Source: Treponema brennaborense
Lineage (GTDB): Bacteria > Spirochaetota > Spirochaetia > Treponematales > Treponemataceae
Length of the DNA: 64,000 bases
Direction of reading: 5' to 3'
Assembly (NCBI GenBank): GCA_023666275.1
Contig: JAMPCJ010000002.1
Location: 62,001-126,000 of the forward strand
In this document: positions 27,318-35,781 of the stretch, piece by piece
Layout: every line of letters starts with the position of its first letter
Numbering within the stretch: the first letter of the stretch is position 1
Program-made: the position numbers and the translations under genes
The notes under the pieces: generated by a model
The model's input: only the letters and a program-made list of their open reading frames with translations
Database searches by the model: none
What the model was told of the DNA's origin: nothing

Positions 27318-27701
27318 ATGATAATGACAAAAAGCCTTGAAGATTATCTTGAAGCCATCGGAAATCTCGCTGTCGAAAACAATAATCCCCGCGTAAAAGA
27401 CATTGCGGCAGTACTCGACGTGTCAAAACCGTCAGTGCATACCGCGCTTCATATTCTTGAAGACCGTGGCATGATAAAACACGAATATTACGGTTCCATA
27501 ATAATGACCGAGGCGGGTTTTCAAACATACCGGCAGATAAAAGACAAGCACGATACGTTAAGCATGTTTTTGCAGAAAATAATCGGCGTTTCGCCGGAAA
27601 CAGCGGATAAAGATGCCTGCAAAATGGAACACATTATAAGCAGCGAAACGTTTGCCAAAATAAAACAAATCTTAGCAGCCGAAAGAAAAATTCGGGAATA
27701 A
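27318..27701 (+). CDS. DtxR/MntR-family metal-dependent regulator
   Basis: A 127-residue protein. An N-terminal winged helix (VKDIAAVLDVSKPSVHTALHIL) is followed by a dimer domain with DACKMEHIIS, which aligns with the Cys-x-x-Glu-His metal site of DtxR/IdeR, and with KHDTL upstream (His ligand). Asp9 and Glu12 near the start match the MntR ligands. The set therefore mixes Fe-type (Cys) and Mn-type features, and the metal cannot be told from sequence. It is shorter than MntR (about 140) and lacks the SH3-like domain of DtxR. It starts one base after the priA stop; no metal transporter is adjacent. Confidence 0.85.
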   Translation: MIMTKSLEDYLEAIGNLAVENNNPRVKDIAAVLDVSKPSVHTALHILEDRGMIKHEYYGSIIMTEAGFQTYRQIKDKHDTLSMFLQKIIGVSPETADKDACKMEHIISSETFAKIKQILAAERKIRE

Positions 27702-27718
27702 ATGGCGGCTGTCGGTAA

Positions 27719-27748
27719 TTGACAACTTTTATGCAAATGTTATACGAT
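27719..27748 (+). promoter_or_regulatory. Promoter of tRNA-Arg
   Basis: Perfect TTGACA (27719-27724), followed at 16 bases by TATACG (27741-27746) or at 18 bases by TACGAT (27743-27748). The mature tRNA begins 17-20 bases later. Confidence 0.5.
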
Positions 27749-27765
27749 AACAGATATTCCTAAAC

Positions 27766-27839
27766 GGGATCATAGCTCATCAGGATAGAGCAACTGCCTT
27801 CTAAGCAGTAGGTAGGGGGTTCGAGTCCCTCTGGTCCCG
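27766..27839 (+). tRNA. tRNA-Arg (anticodon UCU)
   Basis: A 74-base cloverleaf. The acceptor GGGATCA (27766-27772) pairs with TGGTCCC (27832-27838). The D-stem is GCTC/GAGC. The anticodon stem ACTGC/GCAGT encloses the loop CTTCTAA with anticodon TCT (27800-27802). The T-arm is GGGGG-TTCGAGT-CCCTC. CCA is not encoded. It reads AGA/AGG arginine codons. It stands alone between the priA operon and a convergent gene. Confidence 0.95.
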
Positions 27840-27850
27840 AAAACCGCATG

Positions 27851-28591
27851 CTATTCAAAATCGTTTTTGTCAATTGAAATAAATCCGATGTACAAAAGCT
27901 CGCTGTAGGTACTGACATACGCGGCGTCGAATCCCATGGACGCAGCGTACGCCAATATGTAAAAACGCGATTCGTCCCGGCTGCTGCTGTATTTGTAATC
28001 TTCATCGCTTTGATCGGGTTTTTTATCCGTTTCCAAGCCGTTTTTCTTAAAAAAATCGAAACTATTGCCGTTGTAGCGTTTCGGCAGTTTCGGAATTTTT
28101 TCATTCGCGGGAGTGCAGGAAATTTCAGCCGCATAATTTCCTTCCGTATACAGTCTGACGGCAATACTCTGTTCACCGCCTATTTGCGGAACCAAGCAGC
28201 CGGCATCACTGTCGTTTAATTTTTGGAATTTCAGAGATTCCAATCGTTCATATCCGGCACTTGATAATTCGCTGTTCGCGTTGTCGATAGATCTTCTGTC
28301 GCTGTCCATGGAAGAAAAACTATTGTATATTTTATAAAAAACCGTCGTTCCGATAAAAGTATGCTGAGAATCAACATTCGGAGTATAATTGCCCTGCTTC
28401 TTTGTTTCCGACGTCCTGAAGTTAAAATACCTGCCGGAAGGATCCCCTATGACAGTATCGTCGCTTGTTCCCGACTGCGGAAGAACCGCATCTGTCGGGG
28501 GCAGAAGTGCCTGCACATATACTTCAAGTCCGCAGGCAATTCCGCACCACACCAGTGCAGTCAGCACAGCGGGAAAAAAAACACGAAACAT
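27851..28591 (-). CDS. Secreted or lipid-anchored hypothetical protein
   Basis: A 246-residue protein with a hydrophobic N-terminus (VFFPAVLTALVWCGIACG) that is a signal peptide or anchor; a Cys at residue 16 or 20 could be lipidated, but the lipobox is poor. The mature part is polar, Ser/Asp/Tyr-rich, with no domain I recognise. It ends convergently 11 bases from the tRNA-Arg gene. A 29-base gap separates it from the upstream TPR gene on the same strand, so it is probably the last gene of the cmk-rpsA transcript. Its function is unknown. Confidence 0.6.
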   Translation of the reverse strand: MFRVFFPAVLTALVWCGIACGLEVYVQALLPPTDAVLPQSGTSDDTVIGDPSGRYFNFRTSETKKQGNYTPNVDSQHTFIGTTVFYKIYNSFSSMDSDRRSIDNANSELSSAGYERLESLKFQKLNDSDAGCLVPQIGGEQSIAVRLYTEGNYAAEISCTPANEKIPKLPKRYNGNSFDFFKKNGLETDKKPDQSDEDYKYSSSRDESRFYILAYAASMGFDAAYVSTYSELLYIGFISIDKNDFE

Positions 28592-28620
28592 GTGTTAATT
28601 TTTCTTCCCAATAATAAGAT

Positions 28621-29313
28621 TCAGTCGATTTTTCCTTCGGCCTGAAGAGACAGCAAACGTGTTTTTGCAAGATTCGCCCAGTAATCTCCCGGCTGCTGCT
28701 CAAAAAGCAATTGATACTGTGCAGAGGCATCGTTATATGCTTCTTTCTGCTCGTATATTCGTCCGAGATTGAAACGGGCGCGGTATCGAAGCGGAAACGA
28801 CTCGTCATCGGCTGCCTTTGCGAAAAATTCCGCAGCGGTATCGTAATCTTTCAATTCATCGCAGCAAACCGCTGCATTATAACATGCGACTGCGGATATA
28901 TACCCTGCCGCTTCAGACGCGGAAATATACGCTGTTTTTGCGGCATTCCAATTTTTGTTTTGGAATTCCATATCCGCAAGCAGCAAATAAGCCCTGCCGG
29001 AAACAGCTTTCGAACCGCATTCTTCCGCAAGCGCAGAAACCTTCAGCGCAATTTCTTTTTCCTTTTCGGCCAATTCGTTGCCTGCAAATGCCGCACGAGT
29101 TTCCGTCAAAGAAAAGCTCAATTCGTCAAGCGCCGAAAAACCTTTTTTGCGCCGCGATGTCTGCGCTGTGTATACAATGCCGGCTATAACGGCTGACAAA
29201 ATTAAAGCTATAACCAAACCAAGCAAAATTTTTCTATACTTTATCAAAATGCCGCCGGCAGCTTCGGACAGCGTTTTTTTCTCTTCATTCTGTTTTTCTT
29301 GAGTATCAGCCAT
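28621..29313 (-). CDS. Membrane-anchored TPR protein (YfgM/BamD-like architecture)
   Basis: A 230-residue protein with a short charged N-terminus, one transmembrane helix (about residues 31-53, ILLGLVIALILSAVIAGIVY) and tetratricopeptide repeats after it (YLLLADMEFQNKNWNAAKTA, then FNLGRIYEQKEAYNDASAQY). This resembles YfgM-type proteins that assist periplasmic folding near the Sec translocon, but the assignment is by architecture only. The start has AGGAG at good spacing. It lies 20 bases downstream of the sigma-54 activator gene. Confidence 0.75.
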   Translation of the reverse strand: MADTQEKQNEEKKTLSEAAGGILIKYRKILLGLVIALILSAVIAGIVYTAQTSRRKKGFSALDELSFSLTETRAAFAGNELAEKEKEIALKVSALAEECGSKAVSGRAYLLLADMEFQNKNWNAAKTAYISASEAAGYISAVACYNAAVCCDELKDYDTAAEFFAKAADDESFPLRYRARFNLGRIYEQKEAYNDASAQYQLLFEQQPGDYWANLAKTRLLSLQAEGKID

Positions 29314-29333
29314 ATATGCTCCTTATTTATATT

Positions 29334-30896
29334 TTACCGTATTCCAAGTTCATTCATCAAGCGCGATATATATGTCCGCTGAATTCCCAAAATTTTGCTG
29401 GTTTCTGTTTGATTCCAATTATGTTTTTCGAGAATTTTCGATATATATGCTTTTTTGAAATGCCGAACAGCGGTTTTCAGCGTTTCATCCCCGGCAGCAG
29501 CTCCTGAAGCGAAAACCGCATCAATCCCAAGCGAACAGTTTTTCCGGCATTCGGCTGCCGCCGATGTTTTTATGCATAAATCTTCCGAATAAATATAGGG
29601 CGGTTTTCCCAGCACGCAGGCCCGTTCGACACAATTCTTAAGTTCGCGCACATTTCCCGGCCAATGATATGCGTACATCGCTTCGAGCGCATCCTGAGAA
29701 AAACCGAAAAAATCCTTTTTTGTTTCCGCGCTGAATTTTCGGCAAAAATACGCAGCGAGCGGCTCTATGTCTTCTTTGCGCTGCCGCAGCGGCGGTATAT
29801 ATAACGGAAGAACATTTAAGCGGTAATATAAATCGCTGCGGAAAATTCCGGCGGAAACCATAGCTTCAAGATCCCGATTCGTAGCTGCGACAATGCGGAC
29901 ATCCACGGAAAATGTTTCATTAGCCCCCACTCGTTCAAGCGTTTTATCCTGTATGACGCGGAGAAGTTTTGCCTGCAAATCAACAGGCAGCTCCCCGATT
30001 TCGTCAAGGAAAATTGTTCCGCCGTCCGCCATTTCAAAACGGCCTTTTCTGCCGCGATCGGCTCCGGTAAAAGCGCCTTTTACATGACCGAATAATTCGC
30101 TTTCAAGAAGCGCCGGAGACAAGGCGGCGCAATTCACACGCACAAAAGGTTTATCTTTCCTGGCGCTTTTCACATGCAGCTGTTCCGCAAACAGCTCCTT
30201 GCCTACTCCGCTTTCACCGAGAATCAGCACGGAAGAATTTGTCTGCGCCGCTTTTTCGACAACTTCGAGCAAATCTTTCACAACCGAACTTTGCGAAATA
30301 AAAGTGTGATAGCCCGATCCCTGCAAAATCGTATTCTGCAATGTCCGTATTTCACTGCAAGCCAGCAAATACATATCTGCATTTTGATACGCGATTCCCG
30401 CCTGATCCGCAAGCAGTTCGAGGATTTCCAGATCCGGTCTGCAAAAAGCGCGCCCGCCCTTCTTGTTCAGCAGTTCGATAACGCCGATACATGCGCCGCG
30501 GCTGTGCAGCGGAACGGCAAGAAGATTCCGCACCGCATACCCCGTTTGTTCCTGAATAACAGTGTAAAAACGCGGTTCGTTTTGTGCATCATCAACAATA
30601 AGGCTTTGATCGTTGTCTACACACCATCCCGCAATACTGCTGCGGGCGACAGACAAAAATCGTACATCCGCATTGTTAAAACCGAGAACAGCTTTGAAAC
30701 GCAGCTGCGAACTGCTTCTGTCTGTCAGCAGTATCACCGCCGATTCGCATTCGGCAAGACGCGATGCCGATTCAAGTATATAAACCAGCAGCGCGTCTAC
30801 ATCGCCATAACTGGAATTGATAAGCGCATTTATTTCAATGAGAGCATTAAGTTTTTCCACATCGGCGGAATCCGACGGTATTCTACCCGCACGCAT
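29334..30896 (-). CDS. Sigma-54-dependent transcriptional activator with GAF domain
   Basis: A 520-residue protein. An N-terminal GAF sensor (about 20-175) is followed by a sigma-54 AAA+ domain with Walker A GESGVGKE (about 230), the sigma-54 contact loop GAFTGA (about 275), [14 protein letters not shown] and an R-finger region, then a Fis-type helix-turn-helix (about 480-520, [19 protein letters not shown]). It should activate RNA polymerase with RpoN at -24/-12 promoters in response to a small ligand or redox signal sensed by GAF; the ligand is unknown. This is an NtrC/NorR/FhlA-like layout without a receiver domain. It starts 9 bases past the rpsA stop, an unusual neighbour. Confidence 0.9.
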   Translation of the reverse strand: MRAGRIPSDSADVEKLNALIEINALINSSYGDVDALLVYILESASRLAECESAVILLTDRSSSQLRFKAVLGFNNADVRFLSVARSSIAGWCVDNDQSLIVDDAQNEPRFYTVIQEQTGYAVRNLLAVPLHSRGACIGVIELLNKKGGRAFCRPDLEILELLADQAGIAYQNADMYLLACSEIRTLQNTILQGSGYHTFISQSSVVKDLLEVVEKAAQTNSSVLILGESGVGKELFAEQLHVKSARKDKPFVRVNCAALSPALLESELFGHVKGAFTGADRGRKGRFEMADGGTIFLDEIGELPVDLQAKLLRVIQDKTLERVGANETFSVDVRIVAATNRDLEAMVSAGIFRSDLYYRLNVLPLYIPPLRQRKEDIEPLAAYFCRKFSAETKKDFFGFSQDALEAMYAYHWPGNVRELKNCVERACVLGKPPYIYSEDLCIKTSAAAECRKNCSLGIDAVFASGAAAGDETLKTAVRHFKKAYISKILEKHNWNQTETSKILGIQRTYISRLMNELGIR

Positions 30897-30905
30897 CCAG
30901 ATAAA

Positions 30906-32627
30906 TTAAGTATTTTTATCTTTCAAAAGATCAGCGAACGGATTATATGCGTCATCATCCTTGTTTCCGGTTGCCGCCATATACTGCGAAATTTCATCAC
31001 GCTGCTGCTTTCGTTTAAATTCTTTTACGGAAAACGCAGCCTTTTGCTTTTCGGGATTTATATCAACAACATACACATTGATTTTATCGCCGACAGCGTA
31101 TTTTTTCACCGCATCTTCGTAAGTTTCTTCGCGGTTCTCGCATAAATTTGCTTTATTAACAAGCCCTTCGATTCCGAACGGCGCCCGCACAAACAATCCG
31201 AAATCCGTAATTGAAACAATCTCGCCTTCCAAAGTGGATCCGGGCTTATACGCATTGCCGAACTGTATCCAAGGATCATCCGTAAGCTGCTTTACGCCCA
31301 GCCGTATTCTGTGATTTTCCGGACTGCATTCAATGATAACCGTTTCGATTTCCTGTCCGACGGATAATTCGCTGCCGGGATGCTTGATTCTTTTTGTCCA
31401 AGACAAATCATCGGTATGCAAAAAGCCGTCGATGCCTTCTTCCAATTCGACAAACGCGCCGGCATTGGTAACTTTGACAATTTTGCGCGTCAGGCGCGTT
31501 CCGACCGGATATTTTTCATTGATGGAATCCCACGGATTGGCAGTAGCTTGTTTTAATCCGAGAGAAACCCTGCCGGCCTGGATATCATAACCGAGAACCA
31601 TGCATTCGACAGTATCGCCGATTTTCACGACATCGCTCGGTTTATTTATTTTCTTTGTCCAAGAAAATTCACTGATATGAGCAAGTCCTTCAATGCCTTC
31701 TTCCAATTCGATAAACGCACCGAAATCCGTCAATTTCGTAACGGTGCCGGATACAATATCATTGACATGATATTTTTCTTCAAAATGCAGCCACGGGTCT
31801 TCCGAAAAATGCTTAAGCGACAGGTTGATTCTCTTTTCGGCAGGATCAAGACGGATAACCTTTAATTCAATTTCCTGTCCCTTTTTGACAAAATCTTTCG
31901 GGCGGGTTACATGCCCCCAGCTCATGTCATTGATATGAAGCAAACCGTCAAATCCGCCTAAATCAATGAACGCGCCGAAACTTGTAAAACTCTTCACCGT
32001 TCCTTTTACGGTATCGCCGAGTTTTACCGTTTCAAAAAATTTATCACGGGCATTTTCTATAAATTGTTCAAGATACTTTCTGCGGTTTACAACAATATTT
32101 GCCTTATTATCGGAATACAAACGCTCTATATAAAATTTGCCTTTCACACCGATGAGTTTTTCCGGTTTTTCGACCTTTTGGCTATCAGACTGGCTCACCG
32201 GCAGAAATGCTTTTGTACCGCTGCCGAGCTTTACTTCGAAACCGCCTTTTACGGTTTTTGCAATGACGCCGTCTACCGGTTCATTATTTTCAAACGCCTG
32301 GCGCAGTGTTTTCCATAGCTGCTTTATTTCCGCTTTTTGTTTGGAAACGATTACTTCGCCGTGTTTATTTTCTTTTGCAATAAGGACAACGCTTACCGTA
32401 TCCCCGACTTTCGGCATTTCCGAAAACTCCGATGCCGGAATTTTCCCTTCCGATTTATAGCCGACGTCAACAAACACTTGTTCCGGCGTAACTTGAATTA
32501 CAACGCCGTTAACGAGCTGTCCCTCTTCGAGAGATTCAAGACTTTTTAGATACTCCTCTTGTAATTGTGTCTGAATGTTCTCACCGGAGTTCTGCGATTC
32601 ATTCGTTCCCACTTCCATCTGATCCAT
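30906..32627 (-). CDS. rpsA: 30S ribosomal protein S1
   Basis: A 573-residue protein with six S1 (OB-fold) domains at roughly 30-100, 115-185, 200-270, 285-355, 372-445 and 460-530, each showing the GxVxxxxxxGxFVxLxxGxxGxxHxxE-type pattern (for example VKGTVKSFTSFGAFIDLGGF). It binds mRNA on the ribosome and aids initiation on structured leaders. Length and repeat number are as in Gram-negative S1. The start has AAGGG upstream. It lies 9 bases downstream of cmk, the widely conserved cmk-rpsA order. S1 is dispensable for leaderless mRNAs in E. coli, which matters given the leaderless signals here. Confidence 0.97.
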   Translation of the reverse strand: MDQMEVGTNESQNSGENIQTQLQEEYLKSLESLEEGQLVNGVVIQVTPEQVFVDVGYKSEGKIPASEFSEMPKVGDTVSVVLIAKENKHGEVIVSKQKAEIKQLWKTLRQAFENNEPVDGVIAKTVKGGFEVKLGSGTKAFLPVSQSDSQKVEKPEKLIGVKGKFYIERLYSDNKANIVVNRRKYLEQFIENARDKFFETVKLGDTVKGTVKSFTSFGAFIDLGGFDGLLHINDMSWGHVTRPKDFVKKGQEIELKVIRLDPAEKRINLSLKHFSEDPWLHFEEKYHVNDIVSGTVTKLTDFGAFIELEEGIEGLAHISEFSWTKKINKPSDVVKIGDTVECMVLGYDIQAGRVSLGLKQATANPWDSINEKYPVGTRLTRKIVKVTNAGAFVELEEGIDGFLHTDDLSWTKRIKHPGSELSVGQEIETVIIECSPENHRIRLGVKQLTDDPWIQFGNAYKPGSTLEGEIVSITDFGLFVRAPFGIEGLVNKANLCENREETYEDAVKKYAVGDKINVYVVDINPEKQKAAFSVKEFKRKQQRDEISQYMAATGNKDDDAYNPFADLLKDKNT

Positions 32628-32636
32628 AGTAACCCT

Positions 32637-33305
32637 TTATATGTGAATTTTGTTGATAATTATTCCACAAACCTGCTCAATAGTCAAGTCTGATGTATCA
32701 ATATACACTGCATCGGGAGCGATTTTCAGCGCGCCTTCTGCTTTGTTTCGATCCGCCGCATCGCGTTTTTTGATTGATTCCTTTATTTCTTCAAAGGATA
32801 AATCGCTGCAGCCTTGATTGTATCTGCGGCGCGCCTGCACATCGATTGATGCATCGAGATAAAATTTATAATCGGCATCGGGAAAAACAACCGTCGTCAT
32901 ATCGCGGCCTTCGCAGACAATGCTGAGGCGGGATGTTATGGCGCGCATTTTTTTATTGACCAAATGCCGTATCGGAACAATGGCAGAAACCGCGGAAACA
33001 TACGCATCGACAGAATCGGAATGCAGTTCATGTTCGATATCCGTTCCGTTCAAAATAAAATGAAATGTTTCCGCATCGTAATCCAAAGAAAGCGTTTCCG
33101 CAAACGCGGTAAAGTCCTCGGCTTTGGAAGCAATGTCCTGCGAAGATGCGGCACCGTCTGCGATTTTTCCGGCGCGAAGAAGCGCGAATGTGATTGCACG
33201 ATAAAAACTGCCGGAATTGAGAAACACAATGTTCAGGCGTTCCGCAACTTGTTTTGCAACAGTGCTTTTTCCGGTTCCTGCCGGACCATCAATAGCTATA
33301 ATCAT
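32637..33305 (-). CDS. cmk: Cytidylate kinase
   Basis: A 222-residue enzyme that phosphorylates CMP and dCMP with ATP. The P-loop is at residues 7-14 (GPAGTGKS); NSGSFYRA and the CMP-binding insert follow; CEGRDMTTVVFPDADYKFYL and the lid Arg-rich ARRRYNQG are typical. Length is normal. The -10 box TATAGT, with an extended TG, is only 6 bases before ATG and no Shine-Dalgarno is present, so the operon mRNA is predicted to be leaderless for this first cistron. It leads rpsA. Confidence 0.96.
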   Translation of the reverse strand: MIIAIDGPAGTGKSTVAKQVAERLNIVFLNSGSFYRAITFALLRAGKIADGAASSQDIASKAEDFTAFAETLSLDYDAETFHFILNGTDIEHELHSDSVDAYVSAVSAIVPIRHLVNKKMRAITSRLSIVCEGRDMTTVVFPDADYKFYLDASIDVQARRRYNQGCSDLSFEEIKESIKKRDAADRNKAEGALKIAPDAVYIDTSDLTIEQVCGIIINKIHI

Positions 33306-33311
33306 AACAGC

Positions 33312-33320
33312 ACTATATCA
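33312..33320 (-). promoter_or_regulatory. Extended -10 promoter of cmk-rpsA, leaderless
   Basis: On the minus strand TGATATAGT, an extended -10 with TATAGT at 33312-33317, 6 bases before the cmk ATG. The -35 region is weak. Confidence 0.45.
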
Positions 33321-33348
33321 CAAAGAAGCTTTTGCAGCCACAAAAAAA

Positions 33349-34035
33349 TCAGCGTTTCAGGCTCCGCAAATATGTTTTTTGCTCGGAAGAAACGCGGAAA
33401 CTTTCCAATGATTTTTGAATAGCTTTATTATGCGTCCAAATATCAAGCCGGTTTTGCTCAAGATAAACGATTGCCGCGTCATATTGCTTTGCAATTGCCG
33501 CAGAAAAATACCAGGCAATCATCATTTTCACATAATATTCATCGGAAGAAACCGCGGCAGCCATAGCCAAAAATTCAGGGGAAAAATGTTTGTCCAGGAA
33601 AAATTTCAGAAGCATGCCGACTGCAAAACGGATTGTGTATGCATGAGTGCTGCCGAGCCAGCGCCGAATGTCAGGCAAAAGCTGCGGCGGATATTTTTTC
33701 ATCGAACGGGGCGAAAGCAAATCACATGTCGCCCAATTATCGATATGCGGCAGGAATTCGTCAAGCGCGGCGGAACACATTTCGTAATCGCTCATCGCGG
33801 AAATGAGCAAGCCGTGCAGGTTGTTTTCTTCGAAGTATTGATGCGGAAGACATTTCAAAAACAGCGAAGCTTCCGGCTGTTTCGAAAATTCCGCCGAAAA
33901 TTTCCGCAGATTCGGCATTCTTATGCCGATGACGGTATCGGGGCTTATCGTCGGCATTAAGCGGCACTGAAAATCTTTGTACGGCAAATCCTGCATGCAA
34001 AATAATTGCTTTCTGACGGCATTTTCAATGTCCAC
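33349..34035 (-). CDS. DNA alkylation repair protein, AlkD-like
   Basis: A 228-residue all-helical protein of HEAT-like repeats. NWATCDLLSPR carries the Trp-x3-Asp pair that in AlkD lies at the DNA-binding catalytic cleft, and MMIAWYFSAA matches a later helix. AlkD removes bulky or 3-/7-alkylated bases without base flipping. The start is GTG at 34033-34035 with AAGGAG 8 bases upstream. It lies 49 bases downstream of rnhB on the same strand. Substrate range is inferred from family only. Confidence 0.85.
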   Translation of the reverse strand: MDIENAVRKQLFCMQDLPYKDFQCRLMPTISPDTVIGIRMPNLRKFSAEFSKQPEASLFLKCLPHQYFEENNLHGLLISAMSDYEMCSAALDEFLPHIDNWATCDLLSPRSMKKYPPQLLPDIRRWLGSTHAYTIRFAVGMLLKFFLDKHFSPEFLAMAAAVSSDEYYVKMMIAWYFSAAIAKQYDAAIVYLEQNRLDIWTHNKAIQKSLESFRVSSEQKTYLRSLKR

Positions 34036-34084
34036 AGCATAAACTCCTTGTTTTAAAATAATCCGCGTATAGTGAACGTGCTGT

Positions 34085-34648
34085 TCAATATCGAAATGAC
34101 AAACGTTGTATGGGGGACGGTCCTATTTCACGGCAAATTGCCCGATGCCGGGCGGTGGGATATCCTTTATGCTGCCGGTATCCGTAATTCGGATACAATG
34201 CGTCATAGGCAATCATAATTCTGTCGCGTTCGGTTTTTGCCAGCACAGACGCTGCCATAACCGCCGGAATAAATGTATCGGCTTTGACAACGGCGCGGCA
34301 CGGACACGGAATATCGGGACAAAATGTTCCGTCGGCGACGGCTTCCAAATTATGCATATCGATTTTTTTCAACGAAAGCATCTGCAAAAATGCGTTTTTC
34401 ATAGCGAGAAGGCTCGCCTGCAAAATATTTATTCGATCGATAACATCATGATCCACCGACGCGACAGCCCAAGCTACAGCGCGTTCTTTAATCAAGGCTT
34501 CAAGCGAAATCCGTTTTTTTTCGGATAATTTTTTGGAATCATTTAAAATCCCGCAGGGAAAATCGTCAGGCAGAATAACGGCAGCCGCAGTTACGGGACC
34601 TGCGAGCGGACCTCTGCCGGCTTCATCCATGCCGCACTGCATCATCAT
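34085..34648 (-). CDS. rnhB: Ribonuclease HII
   Basis: A 187-residue nuclease that cuts RNA of RNA-DNA hybrids and single ribonucleotides in DNA. The active site DEAGRGPLAGPVTAAAV (residues 6-22) supplies two acidic residues; others lie in ASVDHDVID and in the DTFIPAVMAASVLAKTERD block. The C-terminal HKGYPTARHRA matches the family. The length is compact but complete. The start overlaps the previous gene by 4 bases, tying it to the exported-protein operon. Confidence 0.97.
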   Translation of the reverse strand: MMMQCGMDEAGRGPLAGPVTAAAVILPDDFPCGILNDSKKLSEKKRISLEALIKERAVAWAVASVDHDVIDRINILQASLLAMKNAFLQMLSLKKIDMHNLEAVADGTFCPDIPCPCRAVVKADTFIPAVMAASVLAKTERDRIMIAYDALYPNYGYRQHKGYPTARHRAICREIGPSPIQRLSFRY

Positions 34649-35781
34649 TCGGCTGCTTCTTTTACGGTGAAAAACCAGGCAATGTCTGCCAGCTCTTCCG
34701 GAAATTTTCCGCAGACAGCATAATACACCGTTCCCGCGGAAAAATGCAGCGATACCTGCGGTCTGTCGGCGACATAATCAAGACTTACCGCCTGCATTTC
34801 ACCGGACTGAGTAAAAACCGCGCAAAATGCTTTTGCAGAAATCCAAGCACCGTTTTCATCGCAAAGCCCCGCCGTGTATTGTCCTTGTTCCGGAACGCAA
34901 AACACAAACACTTGCGGCTTTTCGGACAACGCTGCCGCAACAGGATGAAAATCAGCGGGCAGAACAAGCGGCTGCTCCGGCGCATAGTTCCGAACATTCG
35001 GAAGCCAAAAAGCAATTCGTTCCGCAATCGCAGCGGATGCCGGCATTGAAACCAGCGGAACATTTGTATTCGAATAATGCGGCGGTTCCGCTGTATTTTC
35101 CTGCGGAGTTTCCGCAGCCGGATTATACGGCGGATCTTCGGCAAAAATTTCCGGCAAAGTTTCATCAAAAACAGCGGCAAATACATAGACTCCGCCTGCC
35201 CTTCCCGAAAAAATATACGAAGTACCGCCGGCGGCAGCCTTTTGCGCCGGATACACCGGCGAGGGAACTCTTTGCAGAAGCCGGCCGTCTTCAAGGTGCA
35301 GCGAAACCAAAGCGGGATCGCAGTCCGTAAAAACTACTGCGTCGGCATACACGACCGGCGCCGATGCGATCGGAAAAATATTTTCATAAGACCACAACTG
35401 TTCGCCGTTTGTCAGGGAAGCAGTCAGCGTGTATCCGTCATCGGAAATCGATATTTCCGTCTTGCCGGAAACAAGCGGCGGCGGAAGCGCAGCGGAATTG
35501 ATTTTTTCGGCTTCCTCGGCGGAAGCATTTCGGAATTCCCATGACGCCGCAGCAACTTCCGCAGGCAAAGGTTCGGCAGATGAATCTTTCGGCACTTCGG
35601 ACACCGAAAAATCCGTCTGCTTCGCGGAAAAAATACGGCATAACAGCGCATCCGCGGCAGCGGAAAAATTCGGGCACAGCTCGCTGTTATACAGCAGCAA
35701 TACAACACTGACTGCCGAAAGCAGACAAATCAAAACAATGCACACGGCAACGGCACGATTTTTTTTATTACTGCAGGACAT
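34645..35781 (-). CDS. Membrane-anchored protein with PQQ-like propeller features
   Basis: A 378-residue protein with an N-terminal transmembrane helix (about 10-29, VAVCIVLICLLSAVSVVLLL) and an extracytoplasmic body. Segments such as LTNGEQLWSYENIFPIASAP and LVSLHLEDGRLLQRVPSPVY resemble blades of PQQ-like or WD-type beta-propellers, but only a few blades are visible, so the fold call is tentative. A Pro/Glu/Asn-rich linker lies near residue 210. It overlaps the upstream exported-protein gene by 14 bases and rnhB by 4 bases. GGGAGAAC precedes ATG. Function unknown. Confidence 0.6.
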   Translation of the reverse strand: MSCSNKKNRAVAVCIVLICLLSAVSVVLLLYNSELCPNFSAAADALLCRIFSAKQTDFSVSEVPKDSSAEPLPAEVAAASWEFRNASAEEAEKINSAALPPPLVSGKTEISISDDGYTLTASLTNGEQLWSYENIFPIASAPVVYADAVVFTDCDPALVSLHLEDGRLLQRVPSPVYPAQKAAAGGTSYIFSGRAGGVYVFAAVFDETLPEIFAEDPPYNPAAETPQENTAEPPHYSNTNVPLVSMPASAAIAERIAFWLPNVRNYAPEQPLVLPADFHPVAAALSEKPQVFVFCVPEQGQYTAGLCDENGAWISAKAFCAVFTQSGEMQAVSLDYVADRPQVSLHFSAGTVYYAVCGKFPEELADIAWFFTVKEAAE

